Of a DNA stretch of 64,000 nucleotides, positions 28,159 to 36,552 are shown piece by piece. Origin of the DNA: a virus; IMG/VR virus record IMGVR_UViG_3300020457_000004, positions 62,001 to 126,000 of that record, one strand, 5' to 3'. The notes under the pieces are model-generated. The model worked only from the letters and a program-made list of their open reading frames with translations. It was not told the DNA's origin and made no database searches. The number at the start of each line of letters is the position of its first letter. Position 1 is the stretch's first letter. A program made the translations under genes and the position numbers.

Positions 28159-29609
28159 GATATATCTCCTACACTATCTCTTACTACTTCTAACTTCATT
28201 TGATGACTATTAGTTGCAACTGATATGTGATGTCTAATAGATGTAACACTATAGATTCCAGATATTCTTTCATCAAACAAATCTTCTGGTTTGGGGTCAC
28301 TACCTTTTTCAGAAGTGTTTGGAAAGTTTAGATATACTAACATACCCAAGTCAAGGTCTGTTCGGCCTGGAACCTCAAAATCAATTTGTAATCTTTGCAA
28401 TTCTGCTAATGCCGTATCTCTATAAGCGGTATCTAATAAAAATCTCCAATCATATCCAAAACTTTGGTCAGTCCACATTTGCGAGGAACCTATTTGCACA
28501 TTTAATGCAGACCTCGGATTTGTCAATGGCACTTCTCTTATTGGACTATTATTTTCTATATGAAAAAAGTCATTGTATCCTGCCCCTATTGTCCTTTTAT
28601 TTTGTTTTACTCTTGTTGGTTGGAGTGGTGTATAATCAAACTCCATGTGATAAGGAATTCTGGTAGTCATATCAAACCCTATTGTCATGTTTCCTTGATA
28701 CCCAGAAAGTTGGTCATCTAAGTCATTTGTAAAATGGGGAATATTTAATCCAGACATTGTATTTTGTTTCTTTGATAAGAAAGGACTAAGATAACTATAA
28801 CCACCTCTTTCTCTTCTTTTTTCAGACAATTGAAATGCATCACTACCTGTGGGAATATAAAAGAATTCATCATATATTGCATTTTGTTCTTTATAAAACG
28901 CAGCCATTTTAGAAAGACTAACTGCATAAGTTCCCTTATCAGATTGAAAATACCTAACATTGGGCATCAACTCTTTACCACCAGCTGCAGTTGGAGCGCA
29001 TTTATTTGAAAGAAAGTTAAGACACTTATATGGAGTCCAATAATTAGAGATGAAACATATATTTTCTTTTTTAAATCCTTGACTTCCACCAACATCCATG
29101 AAGTTGAGGTCGGGCCCATCTCGCGTGCCACCCTTGTTACTAATTACTTTTGGTTCTTTTAAAAACCTAGTGTAAATATCTGTAAATATTTCTTTTGGTG
29201 AACCAGTAAACCTTTCGTTAATAACAACCGTATTGTTTTTATATCCCTCTGGTGTTATACACCGTAATATATAAAATTGTTCCCTATCATCTTTGAATTG
29301 TCTTTCAGAAATAGAATGAACAACAAATGATTGTTCTATACATTGCGATGGATTTGTATCATTTAAATGTCTAGATACAAATTTTACTGTAATAATCTCT
29401 CCACCCATGATAGGCAGATTACCTAATAAATTTCTACTATCACCTATGGACATCTCCATCGTAAAATAGTTAGTAAATATACTTTCTTTAATAACAACAT
29501 CACCAACATAATTTCTTATGTCAATAGTCTGACTTCCCGATTCTGGGGATGTTAAAAGGTCTATAGCATCTATACTTATAGAACCTGCTGTTGGGACTGA
29601 ACTATCCAT
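28155..29609 (-). CDS. 27: Baseplate hub protein, gp27-like
   Basis: A 484-residue protein directly upstream of gp5 with a 4-base overlap. Features fitting a gp27/GpD-type hub are the N-terminal beta domain with VVIKESIFTNYFTMEMSIGD, a second beta block (GGEIITVKFVSRHL; QSFVVHSISERQF), the helix SPKEIFTDIYTRFLKE, and a late tube-like domain with TDLDLGMLVYLNFPN and ISGIYSVTSIRHHIS. T4 gp27 has 391 residues. Trimers of gp27 cap gp5 and begin the tail tube. The call rests on fold-like pattern and synteny rather than strong identity, so a gp29-type role cannot be fully ruled out. Confidence 0.68.
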   Translation of the reverse strand: MDSSVPTAGSISIDAIDLLTSPESGSQTIDIRNYVGDVVIKESIFTNYFTMEMSIGDSRNLLGNLPIMGGEIITVKFVSRHLNDTNPSQCIEQSFVVHSISERQFKDDREQFYILRCITPEGYKNNTVVINERFTGSPKEIFTDIYTRFLKEPKVISNKGGTRDGPDLNFMDVGGSQGFKKENICFISNYWTPYKCLNFLSNKCAPTAAGGKELMPNVRYFQSDKGTYAVSLSKMAAFYKEQNAIYDEFFYIPTGSDAFQLSEKRRERGGYSYLSPFLSKKQNTMSGLNIPHFTNDLDDQLSGYQGNMTIGFDMTTRIPYHMEFDYTPLQPTRVKQNKRTIGAGYNDFFHIENNSPIREVPLTNPRSALNVQIGSSQMWTDQSFGYDWRFLLDTAYRDTALAELQRLQIDFEVPGRTDLDLGMLVYLNFPNTSEKGSDPKPEDLFDERISGIYSVTSIRHHISVATNSHQMKLEVVRDSVGDIS

Positions 29610-29615
29610 GATGTA

Positions 29616-30128
29616 TTATCTTCCTTTTATCAATCGTTTAAATTGTCCTGCTATTTCTGCAATGAATTCTACTCTTGGTACTTTAATTCTTCTTTTTTCT
29701 TCATTAACTTTTTCTTCATGTTCAATATTACTTACTGCTTTAATAGCACCAGTATTAAACTTAGTTTGGTCAAAGTCAACTCTAATATTTTCATTTGTAC
29801 TATCGACATAATGATGTACTTTTTGTAAGTTAAGTTCACCATACCTTTGTTTTGCAAAGTTGTTTAAATCAATATTAGATTTAGGCCAATCATGGTATGG
29901 GTCTATAACTTGATTACAAAGTAATATGACCCAGTAATAGTCTACAGTATCATATAAGTCATAAGAAAGATGTTCTGGTCTTTGTCCATCTTGAACATCA
30001 TACTCATCCATATAGGTGAGATTATCAAAAATATCTTTTGTTCCCACACGGCGAAACAGGTCTGGAATGTTAACAAGAGTTCCATCTATTACATACGCGG
30101 TTCTAGGAAATTGTCTAAAAAATGCCAT
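29616..30128 (-). CDS. 53: Baseplate wedge subunit gp53
   Basis: A 170-residue protein (T4 gp53: 196). The signature is present: DLFRRVGTKDIFDNLTYMDE, then GQRPEHLSYDLYDTVDYYWV followed by ILLCNQVIDPYHDWP, matching T4 RPEELANAIYGNPQLYWVLL and MCNDNYDPYYGW. gp53 clamps the wedge core with gp6 and gp25. The C-terminal third is a charged helix (about 130-168). It overlaps the gp48 stop by one base at 30128 and is followed by the gp27-like gene after 6 bases. Confidence 0.9.
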   Translation of the reverse strand: MAFFRQFPRTAYVIDGTLVNIPDLFRRVGTKDIFDNLTYMDEYDVQDGQRPEHLSYDLYDTVDYYWVILLCNQVIDPYHDWPKSNIDLNNFAKQRYGELNLQKVHHYVDSTNENIRVDFDQTKFNTGAIKAVSNIEHEEKVNEEKRRIKVPRVEFIAEIAGQFKRLIKGR

Positions 30129-31453
30129 TATCCATTCTCTCCTGCTGCTTGTGCGGAACTAGTTTCTGTTATTGTTTCTGGTGTTTCTGGTTCTTCTGCT
30201 GGAACCTCACCCGATACACTTGGGCCTAATCCTTGGAAACCACCCATCACATCTTCTTGGTCGGTGAGATCAACAATAGCATCTCTGTGAAGAAGTGTTA
30301 GTTCTTTGAAGTTTAAAGACATAGTAATTTCTGATGGAGCACCTTCTGTTCCTTGGAATGAAGTATAATGTCCACCTTGACCATAGTCTACCACAAAATT
30401 TACCAAAGCAGTATCATTAAAGAAGTTAGTAAAGTAAGCATTTTCTTTGTTTTTATACTGGTAGATTATCTCAAACTCAGCAGGATACTGTAAAAATAAC
30501 TGGTGTTCACTTTTTTCTGGTGTCATATATCTTTCAAATACATTAACTATTTTTAAAGCTTGTAACAATTCATGTCTATTCTTGGGTGCAAATTTAAATG
30601 TAAAAGGAAAATTCCTAAAGTTCATCGTTTTAAACAATGTCTCTGTAAATGGGTTTTGTACTTTACGCGACATTAACTCTATACTGGATTGAAGTGGTAA
30701 GTTTACTCCTAGTTGTTTTGTTATGTTTAATGTACCAGCTGCAGTTCTAAGTAATGCTTGTCCAGCTTCAGTTGAACCATCAGCACTTTTCAACATATCT
30801 GTTACACCTCTAGTTCCACCTTCGGTTACCAATGCACCCATAATAGAACCAAAATCTGTAACATCCCATTGTGCTTGCATTTCATTTTTTGGAGACATTG
30901 GCATAGCCATTCTAATACGAGCAACACATTTTCTGGTAGTTTTAGTTTCTACTAATCCAGCTGCTAATTTACCAGCCTCTCCAGAAAGTAAAACACCAGC
31001 AGCGCCCGCTGCCTTAGTAGTAGCACTCCCAGTTACAACCGCAGCTGCACCAACGCCCGCAACTAAACCAGTTGTTGTATCTTGAACTATTTGATTTGCT
31101 TGGTCATTACTAAGATTACTCATTAAGTCTTCTCCACGGCCCGCATTTCCTAGATGAGTATTGGCAGCTGCTTCTGCATCTGTCTGTCTTATCAAAACAT
31201 TGAACATTATTTGATGGGGGAATTCATCTGTATTATCTAATCCATTTGGGTAAGACAAAGACTGAAATGTAATTTTTTGTTTTGTTGGTTTTTCTTTTTT
31301 GGTGCCTCGTGCTTCTTGAGTGGCACCAGCTGCTGTTGCAACTGCGTCTTCGGTGTTCGTTGGGTCACTTCCTTCTTGTTTACTGCCTCCGCGTGGGATG
31401 CCGCCTGGCAACCAACCACCAAGCTTTTCATCTAACCAATTGTAAACACTCAT
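30128..31453 (-). CDS. 48: Baseplate tail-tube cap protein gp48
   Basis: A 441-residue protein (T4 gp48: 364). The C-terminal half matches: VQNPFTETLFKTMNFRNFPF, then FTFKFAPKNRHELLQALKIV, which corresponds to the gp48/gp54 tube-initiator block, and later PSEITMSLNFKELTLLHR. The first 60 residues are a low-complexity tail; residues 120-190 are alanine- and glycine-rich helices. gp48 sits on the gp27 ring and starts the tail tube with gp54. It is first in its operon, with TATAAATA at 31495-31502 giving a 36-base leader that contains GGAG. Confidence 0.82.
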   Translation of the reverse strand: MSVYNWLDEKLGGWLPGGIPRGGSKQEGSDPTNTEDAVATAAGATQEARGTKKEKPTKQKITFQSLSYPNGLDNTDEFPHQIMFNVLIRQTDAEAAANTHLGNAGRGEDLMSNLSNDQANQIVQDTTTGLVAGVGAAAVVTGSATTKAAGAAGVLLSGEAGKLAAGLVETKTTRKCVARIRMAMPMSPKNEMQAQWDVTDFGSIMGALVTEGGTRGVTDMLKSADGSTEAGQALLRTAAGTLNITKQLGVNLPLQSSIELMSRKVQNPFTETLFKTMNFRNFPFTFKFAPKNRHELLQALKIVNVFERYMTPEKSEHQLFLQYPAEFEIIYQYKNKENAYFTNFFNDTALVNFVVDYGQGGHYTSFQGTEGAPSEITMSLNFKELTLLHRDAIVDLTDQEDVMGGFQGLGPSVSGEVPAEEPETPETITETSSAQAAGENG

Positions 31454-31475
31454 GTAAGAACTCCGAATAAATAGT

Positions 31476-31483
31476 AATTATGT
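31476..31483 (+). promoter_or_regulatory. Late-promoter-like box for gp4
   Basis: AATAAATA on the plus strand, 21 bases before the gp4 ATG. It matches the late consensus except the first base and faces away from the TATAAATA box of the gp48 operon, making a divergent pair. Confidence 0.4.
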
Positions 31484-31494
31484 TATTAATGGAC

Positions 31495-31502
31495 TATTTA
31501 TA
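31495..31502 (-). promoter_or_regulatory. T4-type late promoter for the baseplate operon
   Basis: TATAAATA on the minus strand; the predicted start is near 31489, 36 bases ahead of gp48. It is the probable head promoter of the gp48-gp53-gp27-gp5 run. Confidence 0.7.
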
Positions 31503-31504
31503 AG

Positions 31505-31945
31505 ATGCCGTACCGAAAAGATATCCACCAAGGAAAATTTATTCCAAAAAACACAAAAAAATATCGTGGAGACATTTCAGAGGTTATTTATAGGTCTGCC
31601 TATGAACTAAAATTTATGAATTGGTGCGACAAGAACCAAGATGTTTTAGAGTGGGCATCTGAACCTATAGCGATACCCTATAGGTCACCAATCGATAGAA
31701 GAATACATCGTTACTTTGTTGACTTTTATTTGAAGACAGTTGGTGGTACATATCTGATAGAAATCAAACCAGAACGGTTTACAAAACCACCAGAACCAAG
31801 AAAGAAAACAAAAAAGTATTTACAAGAGATTGCCCAGTATGGTATCAATGAGTCAAAGTGGAAGTCAGCAAAAGAATTTTGTCTTGATAGAGGATGGGAA
31901 TTTAAAATAATTACTGAAAAAGAATTGGGAATGTATTATAAATAG
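31505..31945 (+). CDS. 4: Head completion protein gp4
   Basis: A 146-residue protein, nearly the 150 of T4 gp4. The conserved order is clear: FIPKNTKKYRGD, IIYRS-like VIYRSAYELKFMNWCD, LEWASEPIAIPYRSPIDR, RRIHRYFVDFYLK, TYLIEIKPE, and a final WKSAKEFCLDRGWEFKIITE. The family has a PD-(D/E)XK-like nuclease core (E in the YELKF helix, D in VDFYLK and E-x-K in IEIKPE) and is thought to act during head completion after DNA packaging. It starts the plus-strand morphogenesis block and is separated from gp48 by divergent late promoters. Confidence 0.92.
   Translation: MPYRKDIHQGKFIPKNTKKYRGDISEVIYRSAYELKFMNWCDKNQDVLEWASEPIAIPYRSPIDRRIHRYFVDFYLKTVGGTYLIEIKPERFTKPPEPRKKTKKYLQEIAQYGINESKWKSAKEFCLDRGWEFKIITEKELGMYYK
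31937..31944 (+). promoter_or_regulatory. Late promoter box almost touching the next ATG
   Basis: TATAAATA overlaps the gp4 stop codon. T4 geometry puts the RNA start at 31950, one base before the ATG at 31951, so the message would be nearly leaderless. Confidence 0.5.
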
Positions 31946-31950
31946 TCGCT

Positions 31951-32520
31951 ATGGCGAATCCATTTCTACAAATAAGACCTAACTCTGACTCTGGAAGAAA
32001 GTCATTTAATTGGTACATGAACCAAGTAAGGCAGATTATGCGTGGCGTATCTACACCTTCAAGTGCCATAGCAAATGACATTGGTAAACCAGTAAGTCAA
32101 TTTGATATAGGTTCAATGTACTTGTTTAGGTATGACGCGAAATGGAAAGATAAACTACCATACTTTGATGCGTTTCCTCTTTGCCTTCCATTTGAACCTA
32201 CAAAAGATGGATTCTGGGGATTGAATTTGCATTATCTACCTTATATGATGAGAGCTCAGTTATTAGGCAAATTAATAGAAACAACAAACGATAGAGCGAT
32301 AGATGATAAAACTACAATGAGATACAACTGGGAACTATTGTCAAACTCTGCACAATTTCCAGAAGTAAAACCATGTGTAAAAAGATATTTAACAAAACAA
32401 ATAAGGTCTAGATTTTTTGAAATCAATCCACAAGATTGGAAAGGTGCTATATTTTTACCAGTAGAAGACTTTAATGTTAGTAAAAACACCGTATTCCAAG
32501 CGTCTAGGAGAATGATTTAA
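31951..32520 (+). CDS. Conserved T4-like morphogenesis-region protein
   Basis: A 189-residue protein. It has a block common to a widespread T4-like family: GSMYLFRYDAKWKDKLPYFD, then AFPLCLPFE and DGFWGLNLHYLPYMMRAQLL, and a late YLTKQIRSRFFEINP segment ahead of a WKGAIFLPVEDF strand. I know the family from marine and other myoviruses but not a verified function. Its place between gp4 and a tail-tube-like protein suggests a virion or assembly role. The stop overlaps the next start (TTTAATGG). No membrane span is present. Confidence 0.7.
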   Translation: MANPFLQIRPNSDSGRKSFNWYMNQVRQIMRGVSTPSSAIANDIGKPVSQFDIGSMYLFRYDAKWKDKLPYFDAFPLCLPFEPTKDGFWGLNLHYLPYMMRAQLLGKLIETTNDRAIDDKTTMRYNWELLSNSAQFPEVKPCVKRYLTKQIRSRFFEINPQDWKGAIFLPVEDFNVSKNTVFQASRRMI

Positions 32521-33152
32521 TGGCATATTTTAAAACAAAAGATTTCATTGCGAAAGTTAGAAAGAATGACCTTGCGAGGTCTAATAGGTTTGAGGTGGTT
32601 ATTAATTCGCCAGGCCGATTTGTAGAGGATAGAGACATATCATTAATGTGTGAAGAGGCACAAATACCAGGCTTACAAATTCAATGGTCGCCAACAAAAA
32701 TATCTCATTGGACAGAACAAAGAGCGCATGGTATAGAATACTTTGGAGACACAGCCGCGTTCACATTTTTCTGTGACGATAATTGGGATGTAAGAACATA
32801 TTTTGAAAACTGGATGACCACTATCGCTGACCCCCTTTCAAAAGAAGTCAGTTTTCCAGACGAACATGTGGGACAGGTAGAAGTATATGCTCTTGACAGA
32901 GAAGATAACATAGTAACAAGATGGAAACTATATGATGCATTTCCAAGACTCATGAACATTCTACCAATGGGTCAAAGTGCTGAAGGTATAGTGAGAGTTA
33001 ATGTGACATTTGCTTTTAGAAGGTGGACTTCTAGAGGTGTTGTAGCGGGTGATGCAGAAAGGTTGTTTGGAATACTCAATTTCCGTAAGAACGGTATTAA
33101 AAACGCTATCAAAAGTAAAATTGCTCATAATATTAATGATTGGATTGATTAA
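32520..33152 (+). CDS. Tail-tube-family protein (gp54 or gp19 type)
   Basis: A 210-residue protein with the tube-protein layout. It has a beta domain with SRNRFEVVINSP-like ARSNRFEVVINSPGR, a helix CEEAQIPGLQIQ, a long strand pair (EYFGDTAAFTFFCDDNWDVR) and the helix TYFENWMTTIADPLSKEVSF, then VTRWKLYDAFPRLM and IVRVNVTFAFRRW. T4 gp54 shows the same late pattern (DWVNSVQDP, then FDVTFAYR). T4 gp54 has 320 residues and gp19 163, so length does not decide. Since gp48 is the tube cap here, gp54 (tube initiator) is my preference; gp19 is the alternative. Confidence 0.62.
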   Translation: MAYFKTKDFIAKVRKNDLARSNRFEVVINSPGRFVEDRDISLMCEEAQIPGLQIQWSPTKISHWTEQRAHGIEYFGDTAAFTFFCDDNWDVRTYFENWMTTIADPLSKEVSFPDEHVGQVEVYALDREDNIVTRWKLYDAFPRLMNILPMGQSAEGIVRVNVTFAFRRWTSRGVVAGDAERLFGILNFRKNGIKNAIKSKIAHNINDWID

Positions 33153-33169
33153 ATTATTGGAGGTTTGTA

Positions 33170-33853
33170 ATGACACTACCAAAGGCGAAATATCCTTTGA
33201 CAGACATTTTTGTCTATTCGTTAGATAAAAAAATTCCGTTTAGACAATTCTTAGTAAAAGAAGAAAGATTATTTGAGAGCCCAGACTCGGACAGACATGT
33301 TCTAATAAAATCAATATCAGATTGTATCACTAGTTGTTCTCTGGGTAAAGTGGATGGAACTACTTTACCTATCTTTGACTTACAGAACATATGGATTCAA
33401 TTATCTAAAATTTCTGAAATAGAAATACCAGACTGGGCATTCATGTGTGGAGACTGTGGAGAGTATAATACACAGTCAATAAATTATGATGACTTTGGAT
33501 TCAAACTAACTGATTATCACACCGACATACTTCCACTAAGAGATGATTTGATAGTAAAAATGAGATATCCTACCGCTGGTGAATTATTTGAATTTGATAA
33601 AGAAAAAATACCGTATTATGATATAGCTGCTACATGTATCGACTCAATTAAAATAAAAGGGGAAAAGGTAGAGAATATATCAGAAGAAGAAAAAATAGAA
33701 TTTATAGAAACTTTGACAAGTTCAGAGTTTGAAATGATAACATTATTTTTTGCATCAATGCCTGTGGTGCAAAATGTAATAGAGTTTGAATGTGGAAAAT
33801 GTGGAACTGAAAATCAGGCAGTAATGAATGGATTTTTCGGTGAATCAGAATAG
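33170..33853 (+). CDS. Baseplate hub assembly protein, gp26/gp51 family (copy 1)
   Basis: A 227-residue protein of the T4 baseplate gp26 family. It has LTDIFVYSLDKKIPFRQFLV, the K-x-x-D-G-T-x-LP-x-F-D-L block, and the strand DDLIVKMRYPTAGELFEF. Two pairs of CxxC-type cysteines (CGDC near 90 and C-GKCG near 215) may form a zinc ribbon. gp26 and gp51 of T4 are assembly factors for the baseplate hub. A strong GGAGG precedes the ATG. The next gene is a paralogue in tandem, so the pair may correspond to T4 26 and 51. Unlike copy 2, no frameshift extension is visible after this stop. Confidence 0.75.
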   Translation: MTLPKAKYPLTDIFVYSLDKKIPFRQFLVKEERLFESPDSDRHVLIKSISDCITSCSLGKVDGTTLPIFDLQNIWIQLSKISEIEIPDWAFMCGDCGEYNTQSINYDDFGFKLTDYHTDILPLRDDLIVKMRYPTAGELFEFDKEKIPYYDIAATCIDSIKIKGEKVENISEEEKIEFIETLTSSEFEMITLFFASMPVVQNVIEFECGKCGTENQAVMNGFFGESE

Positions 33854-33867
33854 GTTTGGAGGATAAT

Positions 33868-34569
33868 ATGGCACTACCACAAACTGAACATCCTCTGATA
33901 GATGTTCATATACACTCTCTTAATAAGAGTGTTAAATTCAGACCTTTCCTAGTAAAAGAAGAAAAATTGCTTGTCTTAGCAAATGAAACTAAAGACCAAG
34001 ACGAAATGATTAGAGCCACTCAACAAGTGGTAACTAATTGTTCTTTTGGTAAAGTACAGGGAGATGAACTTCCCATATTTGACATGCAAAAAATCTTTTT
34101 AGAATTAAGAAAGGTCTCAGTATCAGACACAGTAGACATAAGGTTACTATGTGGACATTGTGAAGCACCAATAGATATTCAAATAGAATTGGATACCTTT
34201 AAACTTCATGAAACAGAAGGACACGCGATGGACTTTCAGATTGCTGAGGATATATCAGTAAAAATGAAATATCCTAATGCTAAAGAACTTACTGCTCTAG
34301 GACAATCAGAGACAGAAGGTGACATCTATAAAGTCGCTGAGACTTGTATAGAAACTGTTTTCTATGGAGATGCAATCATTGAGTTTAAAGAACTAAGGGA
34401 AGAAGAAAGAAGTGATTTTATTGACAACCTAACTTCAGAACAGTTCTCACATATCAAAAACTTTTTTGAGACAATGCCAGTAATAGAAAACCATGTCGAA
34501 TATAAATGCAACAAGTGTAAAAAAGACAATGTTGCTTACTTGAATGGGTATTACGATTTTTTCGTATAA
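33868..34569 (+). CDS. Baseplate hub assembly protein, gp26/gp51 family (copy 2), zero-frame product
   Basis: A protein of 233 residues from ATG 33868 with GGAGG 5 bases upstream (an in-frame TTG at 33856 is less likely). It parallels copy 1: LIDVHIHSLNKSVKFRPFLV, VQGDELPIFDMQKIFLELRK, CGHC near 98, SVKMKYPNAKELTAL, and a terminal C-N-K-C with YLNGYYDFFV. The last codons contain T-TTT-TTC at 34557-34563, a canonical -1 slippery heptamer in the right phase. A -1 shift there opens a further 64 codons to 34754 (see next entry). The short form and a fusion are probably both made. Confidence 0.78.
   Translation: MALPQTEHPLIDVHIHSLNKSVKFRPFLVKEEKLLVLANETKDQDEMIRATQQVVTNCSFGKVQGDELPIFDMQKIFLELRKVSVSDTVDIRLLCGHCEAPIDIQIELDTFKLHETEGHAMDFQIAEDISVKMKYPNAKELTALGQSETEGDIYKVAETCIETVFYGDAIIEFKELREEERSDFIDNLTSEQFSHIKNFFETMPVIENHVEYKCNKCKKDNVAYLNGYYDFFV
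34557..34563 (+). promoter_or_regulatory. -1 programmed frameshift heptamer
   Basis: T TTT TTC read in frame GAT TTT TTC GTA TAA: both tRNAs can re-pair after a one-base slip, and the zero-frame stop follows two codons later. I see no strong RNA stem directly downstream. Confidence 0.65.
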
Positions 34570-34754
34570 GCCTTTTCCATGAAAATTTAGAAAATTACTT
34601 TAAAACTAACTTTCTACTAATGCAAGAACATAAATACAGTTTAACAGAAATAGAAAGTTGGGTTCCGTGGGAAAGGCAAGTATACATTTCGATGTTGGTT
34701 CAACATTTGAAGAAAAAAGCGGACGCAATCAAAAATAATAAATGGAGACAATAA
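34563..34754 (+). CDS. Frameshift extension of the copy-2 gp26/gp51 protein
   Basis: From CGT at 34563 this frame is open for 63 residues to TAA at 34752-34754. It reads RISLFHENLENYFKTNFLL, then MQEHKYSLTEIESWVPWERQ, and ends KNNKWRQ. Amphipathic pattern and an E-x-x-x-W-x-P-W-E-R core continue across the zero-frame stop, as in tail-assembly-chaperone extensions (lambda G-T type). An ATG at 34620 could start a separate 44-residue protein, but it lacks a ribosome site and would cut the pattern. The expected fusion is about 295 residues. It ends one base before the tape-measure start, the usual position for such chaperones. Confidence 0.65.
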   Translation, partial: RISLFHENLENYFKTNFLLMQEHKYSLTEIESWVPWERQVYISMLVQHLKKKADAIKNNKWRQ

Positions 34755-34755
34755 A

Positions 34756-36552
34756 ATGGCATTCTTTATACCCGCTTTGATGGGAGCAGCAAGATTTGGA
34801 GGAATGGCTCTAGCTAGAACTGCTGGGGTTGCAAAATCTGGATTAAGAGCGGCGGGTTCTTTGGGTAAAGGTGCGCTTGGATTTGGTGCTGGAGCAGCTT
34901 TGGCAGGAGGCGGTCAAGGTATGCAAACTGCCGTACCTTCCTCTAATGAATCAATGGACAATGTTATTCCGTTTCCAACATCTGCTGGTGGTGGAAATAG
35001 AGGCGGAGGTTCAGGCGGAGTATCGACAGCTCAAGCTACTTCCGCGTTACAGGATGGAGATTCTTCAAACCCCACAGTTAATGCTTTAAATGAAATAAGA
35101 GAAGTCTTAGTAAGTATAAAGGGTGATACCGCTACTATAGCAACTGGATTCGCCGCCCCTAAAGCAGAGTCACCAGACGAAAATAAATTAAATGCAATGT
35201 TTGGTGGAAAGGGTGGTGGTAGGTCATTACCAGTAGGTAGTGCTGGATTAGGAACTGCTGTCGGTGGTCTTGCTGCTCTGGGTGCTATGGGTATGTTTGA
35301 TACTGAAACATCTGAAAAAAGAGCCAAAGAAGTTCAAACGAAACTTGAAGATGGCACAGATAATTTCATAACAAAAATAACACAATCACTAGTAACACAA
35401 GGTAATAAATTAATTGCCGCTCAGACTTTAGGACAAGGTGCAAAATCTGCCGTCAAAGCTGGAGCAGGAATGATTGCAAGTGGAGTTAAAAAAGTTACAA
35501 CCCCTTCACTTGATAAAGCTGGGACGCCCGCGATAGACAGTTCTAAGGTAGTTGGTACTACACCAGATGGCAAAAATGTAGTGCAATCACAAAAAGGTAA
35601 TTTTACTGTACAAGGCGCGGATGGTAAACCAACCACGAATATGGTAAAACCAGAAAATGTGAAACCACTAAAAGTTAAAATTGATGGGCCAACCAAAGCA
35701 AAAACAAGCGCATTGGCCAAAACTGGTGATTTAGCAGCTTCATTGATGAAAAATATTGGTAAGTATGGTATTAAACAAGTACCCTTAGTGGGTGCAGTTG
35801 CTGGTCTTGGAATGGCAGCACATCGATTATTCAAAGGAGATTCGGCAGGGGCAGCTGCGGAACTGGCTGGTGTCGCGTTAGTTGGGCCGTTAGGTGGTGT
35901 ATCAATAGATGCTGGTCTTCTTGCTAGAGATATGTACAATGATGTTTATGGTGACCCAGATAGTGATGATGCATCACTTAAATTTCCACATGATAGTGAT
36001 GTATTGAGTCCAATAGAAACTAATTACTTTGAAAAGTATGGAGCTATAATTGATTATGTGAAAGGCAAACTTAAAGAAATGAAAGATAATCTTGGTAAAG
36101 GTGAATTGGAAAAACCAACATCTGCAAGACCAACAGAAAAAGGATTTTTTCAGACTGATAAAGGATTGGCTGCCGAACAAAAACGATGGGACGAAAAATT
36201 TGGTGCAACTCACAATGAGGATGGAAGTCTAAAAGTTCCGTCACCAGAAATGCAAATGCAAGCGGCAGAATCTACTACCCCAACAGATTTAATTGGAGAC
36301 TCCGCTCCAGCAGAAACAGAAAGTGGTTCTATAACAATAGATTCAGCATCCAATCAAGTAGCAAACGCTCAAGCATCTGCAAGTGAAGAAAAGGCAATGC
36401 AAGTTGCAGCTATACAAAGTGATGCAATGCAATCATTACAACAAGTAGTTGGTGGTCTTGGTGGAAAAGTAGAATACTTGCCTGTCCTAGTAACAGATAA
36501 GACAGTTGTAGATACTGAAGTTAATAAACTTATGGTTCAAAAGAACAATTAA
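34756..36552 (+). CDS. Probable tail tape-measure / hub protein (gp29-like)
   Basis: A 598-residue protein, close to T4 gp29 (590). The start is alanine/glycine-rich and hydrophobic (about 1-55), followed by a glycine linker. A helical part runs about 105-245 (KRAKEVQTKLEDGTDNFITK). A hydrophobic hairpin lies near 335-390 (VPLVGAVAGLGMAAHRLFKG, then a second GPLGGVSIDAG segment), typical of tape measures that enter the membrane. The C-terminus is alanine/glutamine-rich. It follows the frameshifting chaperone, which supports a tape-measure role. At roughly 1.5 angstrom per residue it would set a tail of about 90 nm. It overlaps the convergent radical SAM gene by 23 bases. Confidence 0.6.
   Translation: MAFFIPALMGAARFGGMALARTAGVAKSGLRAAGSLGKGALGFGAGAALAGGGQGMQTAVPSSNESMDNVIPFPTSAGGGNRGGGSGGVSTAQATSALQDGDSSNPTVNALNEIREVLVSIKGDTATIATGFAAPKAESPDENKLNAMFGGKGGGRSLPVGSAGLGTAVGGLAALGAMGMFDTETSEKRAKEVQTKLEDGTDNFITKITQSLVTQGNKLIAAQTLGQGAKSAVKAGAGMIASGVKKVTTPSLDKAGTPAIDSSKVVGTTPDGKNVVQSQKGNFTVQGADGKPTTNMVKPENVKPLKVKIDGPTKAKTSALAKTGDLAASLMKNIGKYGIKQVPLVGAVAGLGMAAHRLFKGDSAGAAAELAGVALVGPLGGVSIDAGLLARDMYNDVYGDPDSDDASLKFPHDSDVLSPIETNYFEKYGAIIDYVKGKLKEMKDNLGKGELEKPTSARPTEKGFFQTDKGLAAEQKRWDEKFGATHNEDGSLKVPSPEMQMQAAESTTPTDLIGDSAPAETESGSITIDSASNQVANAQASASEEKAMQVAAIQSDAMQSLQQVVGGLGGKVEYLPVLVTDKTVVDTEVNKLMVQKNN

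Noticed and set aside
31585-31592. TATAAATA (minus strand) inside gp4
   Set aside because: A better placed copy at 31495-31502 already serves the gp48 operon.
36536-36552. Small GTTC-AAAA-GAAC hairpin at the convergent ends of tape measure and radical SAM genes
   Set aside because: Four base pairs with no G+C-rich stem; too weak to call a terminator, though a T-run follows.
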